In this document: piece after piece, positions 10,466 to 12,964 of the stretch
Position numbering within the stretch: position 1 is the first letter of the stretch
How the letters are laid out: every line of letters begins with the position of its first letter
NCBI GenBank assembly: GCA_024196135.1
Contig: JAMQCK010001023.1
Coordinates: 1-12,964, forward strand
Source of the DNA: Pleurotus ostreatus/Saccharomyces cerevisiae fusant
Lineage: Eukaryota; Opisthokonta
Direction: 5' to 3'
Length of the DNA: 12,964 nucleotides
The notes under the pieces: generated by a model
Seen by the model: only the letters and a program-made list of their open reading frames with translations
Databases searched by the model: none
What the model was told of the DNA's origin: nothing
Position numbers and translations under genes: made by a program

Positions 10466-12256
10466 TTAAAACTCGGCCGTGTCCAGTGGATGTATACCTT
10501 CCTCCGTGCGCATGAACCTAACTTTCATCTGCTGAAAGGGATAACGGTACCTCATGCGCCGTCGCAGCATCTTCGCTATCACCCCGTCACTGGTCGTGCA
10601 TTGTCCTATCGTCAAAGTCGATAGATGCGGCAAGACCGGGACGCGGGCGCGGTGGCCTGGCGACAAAGACTCGAATACTTTGTCGCCCACCGAGAATATG
10701 TCCATATGGAGTCTCTTGAGACTCGCCATTTGTGGGAGCGCCATGATGGCAATGAGAGTCTCCTCATCAATGGTGCCACCCGGAGAGACATAGAGACTAT
10801 TCAGCGATGTGATACCATTGGCGATGAAGTGACGGAGAGACTGAGGATTGGCGCACGGCCACTCGGTAGATCTCGTCAATCTCGTCGACTCGAACCGCAA
10901 AGTCAGGTCATGCAACGCCGGGAGGTGTAGCGCGCAGAATATATCATCGAGAGGCTCGTCGCCGTATATCTGGAGCTTCTCGAGAGCATAGTGACTGACC
11001 CGACAAGCGTCGAGCCCGCGCGGGCGAGCGTCGGGGGTCAGGCGGACCCAAACTTCCCGCAGTGATTTCCCGGCGATCAACACGTCGTAAAATGTAGAGA
11101 ACGGCATGACGGACTCATCGAGCTCCACGCGAACGAGCTGGGACCACGATATGGTCGTCGGAAGCGGAGCCTCGCAGATGGAGAAGTAGCTACTCCAAGA
11201 GAAAAACTGTAGCTGCGGCGAGGTTGATAACAGAGAGCACAGCGATTGCACCTTCGCACCACTTTCCAATAAGCTGATGCGGAGGTTCCGTAGGGACTTC
11301 GCAGCGGAGGGCGGGAGCATCGACAACCGCTGGATCGACGCGTGCCCGATGGAGAGCTCGAGGACGCGGATGTCCTCAATATTGGTCATAATGAGATCGA
11401 CAGCGCAGTAGCAGCGTTCGGAATGTGGTATGGCTTGAATCCCTCGCTCGAGGATCACGACATTCAGGTAGTCGTCGGTCACCGTTACGGCCTCTGCATC
11501 TTGATAGAAGATGCTAAGCCCCGTCTGCGTCGCCCTGCGTAAGAACAAGCGTGCAAGCTTCCGACCGTGATGCTCATGCCTCGAGCGGCAAGAGGTGAAG
11601 GAGATCCACCGCCAAAGCTCCGGCGCATCGATAGCCACATTTCTCCAGTGATTGCACACAGCGCTGACCACTAGCGGAATAGACCGAGCATGGAGCGTCG
11701 CCGAAGAGAGCTGCTGCGGCAGAGCCTCGTAAAAGATCAAGGTTAGTAGTTCAGGTGGAAGTCGATTAACGGGAGGAGTATATGGCCCGCGCGCGTCGTT
11801 TCGAGGAGGGACCATGGCTAGAAAAGGCGTCTGCCATGGAATGTATGATGGGAATCCGCAAGCGTCGTCGAGGGTAGGCACGGAAGGATCGAGGGCAACG
11901 CTCGACGGGGCGTAAGTAAGTTCTTGCGGTCCTCCTTGGGCGAAGGGTGATCCGTAAGGAGAGGGAAAATTTTGATTGTTCGGAAAGGTAGAATACGATA
12001 AGAAAGAAGTTGACCGGCCTGCGGATTGCTGAGGTGTCGGAGCCGCTGCGTGAGCGGGAACCAGCATGTGATGGCTGGCTGGTGTCGATGCTGTCGCGCT
12101 CGACTGCTAACCGAGCAATAGAAGGTTAACACAGCCAAAAAAGGGATAGTCACGCACTTGAACACGGCTCCCGTCTGTAGCCCTTCCTATATCCTGAGTC
12201 CGCGCCGGGTAGGGAGGCGCGTTCGACGCGCCGTAGACATTGTTAAGAGAGGCCAT
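10466..12256 (-). CDS. F-box domain protein with LRR-like C-terminal half (two exons)
   Basis: This is a likely substrate receptor of an SCF (Skp1-cullin-F-box) ubiquitin ligase; the target is unknown. Exon 1 is 12256-12158 and exon 2 is 12106-10466, joined across a 51-bp intron in phase 0 (GTGCGT donor, TTAG acceptor). The product is 579 residues. Residues 1 to about 140 are low complexity, rich in Pro, Ser, Ala and Gln. The F-box begins near residue 145 with VNRLPPELLTLIFYEALP and continues through PLVVSAVCNHWRNVAIDAPE and LWRWISF. The remaining 370 residues hold spaced leucine-rich segments such as SLRNLRISLLESG, SLKRLHMDIFSVG and LPHLSTLTIGQC, which suggest a degenerate LRR solenoid. Agaricomycetes encode many such F-box proteins (known). 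If exon 1 is not used, the ATG at 12067 would give 533 residues with the whole F-box intact. Exon 1 has the same composition as the rest of the N-terminus, which is why I prefer it. Confidence 0.85.
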
Positions 12257-12401
12257 CACACAGGTTCCTGATGCAAGGGACGGAAAGACTACCGTATTGC
12301 ATGCCTGAAAGCAAGATTTATGTGCTGGTATACCGCCATTGCGGTCGTATTTAGAGATTCCTTTGTGAACATTCGGGGTTCGGGACAAGATGGGATGCCT
12401 A

Positions 12402-12428
12402 TTGTTCCCTACTCCGAAAAGGGAACAA
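12402..12428. repeat. Inverted repeat TTGTTCCC / GGGAACAA
   Basis: Arms 12402-12409 and 12421-12428 are perfect 8-base reverse complements separated by 11 bases, about 146 bp upstream of the F-box start codon. It could be a dyad for a dimeric DNA-binding protein or chance; no factor is claimed. Confidence 0.5.
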
Positions 12429-12847
12429 ATAATGTGTCACGGTCTCGTGACCTGCTGGGCAGCGCACTGAATGTACCTAGAAGCTCACAATGTCAGTAGC
12501 ATGAAGTAGCATAAAGGGAGTATGAGCCACGGAAGAGTAGCCAACGACGACGACTAAATTGAGTAGAATATGATCCCAACCTGACTGCAGGAGCGTGACA
12601 CATTTGCGTGACCTACCCCTTCCGGTGCGATATTCTCACGGATCTGCTTTGTCTTCGACTCCCACCTGATGGCGCCCACATTCTCACCAAACTACATTGA
12701 AATACAACCCCTACGTCGAGAGACAATTAGACCACTCGAGACTTCGCACATGCGGACCGCTTGGGTGCTTCCTCTTGTTGTTTCTGCGGCTCGCCCGTGA
12801 CAATAAGCGCGACTGTCTTTGTGGCGACGATGTATATGAGGTGTCCA

Positions 12848-12853
12848 TATAAA
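12848..12853 (+). promoter_or_regulatory. TATA box of a gene beyond the right edge
   Basis: TATAAA on the plus strand is followed at 25-40 bases by ACTCACAAACCGCAAC and a CT/AC-rich tract, the usual look of a fungal core promoter and 5' UTR. The coding start would lie outside the window. The ATGs at 12861 and 12867 are too close to the box to be in the transcript and lead to a stop at 12951. Confidence 0.45.
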
Positions 12854-12964
12854 CATCGGGATGGGCATGTACTGCTACTCACAAACCGCAACGCTTAACG
12901 ACACTCGACGGTGTTCCTCGACAACCTCGCATCTTACGCTACTCTACGTCTAGAAGCAGCGATT

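Larger units (their letters stand above)
12257..12964. other. Intergenic region of 0.7 kb at the right edge
   Basis: No gene is recognised. The left part should contain the F-box gene promoter read leftward. An 8-bp inverted repeat lies at 12402-12428 and a TATAAA box at 12848-12853 on the plus strand. Two nearby direct copies of AGTAGCAT occur around 12495-12511. Confidence 0.5.

Noticed and set aside
12861..12953. 30-codon ORF at the right edge
   Set aside because: Its ATG lies 8 bases after the TATAAA box, upstream of the expected transcription start.

Overview
The window looks like nuclear DNA of a filamentous basidiomycete, probably an Agaricomycete. The multi-exon genes carry many short (about 48-60 bp) GT-AG introns, exons are GC-rich, a nuclear tRNA-Ser with intact A and B boxes is present, and there is an F-box protein of the type expanded in mushrooms. 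No prokaryotic, viral or transposon gene was recognised. The genus cannot be fixed from the sequence alone.

Layout from left to right: (1) the 3' end of a plus-strand MFS transporter gene (1-303), followed by about 1.26 kb without a convincing gene; (2) a complete nine-exon cytochrome P450 (1564-3500, +, 502 residues when spliced); (3) a complete ten-exon mitochondrial-type glutamyl-tRNA synthetase (3801-5812, +, 511 residues); (4) a complete five-exon TRAPP subunit Trs33/TRAPPC6 gene on the minus strand (5847-6792, 247 residues), whose stop codon lies only 34 bp from that of the synthetase; (5) an intronless tRNA-Ser(AGA) (7062-7143, +); (6) a complete ten-exon nitronate monooxygenase (7589-9526, -, 330 residues), whose eighth intron holds four copies of a 22-bp minisatellite; (7) a gap of about 0.94 kb with an orphan TATA-like site; (8) a two-exon F-box protein gene (10466-12256, -, 579 residues); (9) a 0.7 kb region ending in a strong TATAAA box, probably the promoter of a plus-strand gene beyond the right edge.

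The exon chains were derived by hand from GT/AG sites, reading-frame continuity and family motifs. Each spliced length is a multiple of three and ends on a stop codon. The genes do not form an obvious pathway. The synthetase (mitochondrial translation), Trs33 (vesicle tethering) and tRNA-Ser are housekeeping. The MFS transporter, the P450 and the nitronate monooxygenase are accessory or detoxification-type genes, but housekeeping genes separate them, so a biosynthetic cluster is not supported. I found no clear undescribed system. The points most worth a second look are the missing presequence of the synthetase, the intronic minisatellite, the 34-bp convergent gene pair and the tRNA trailer hairpin.
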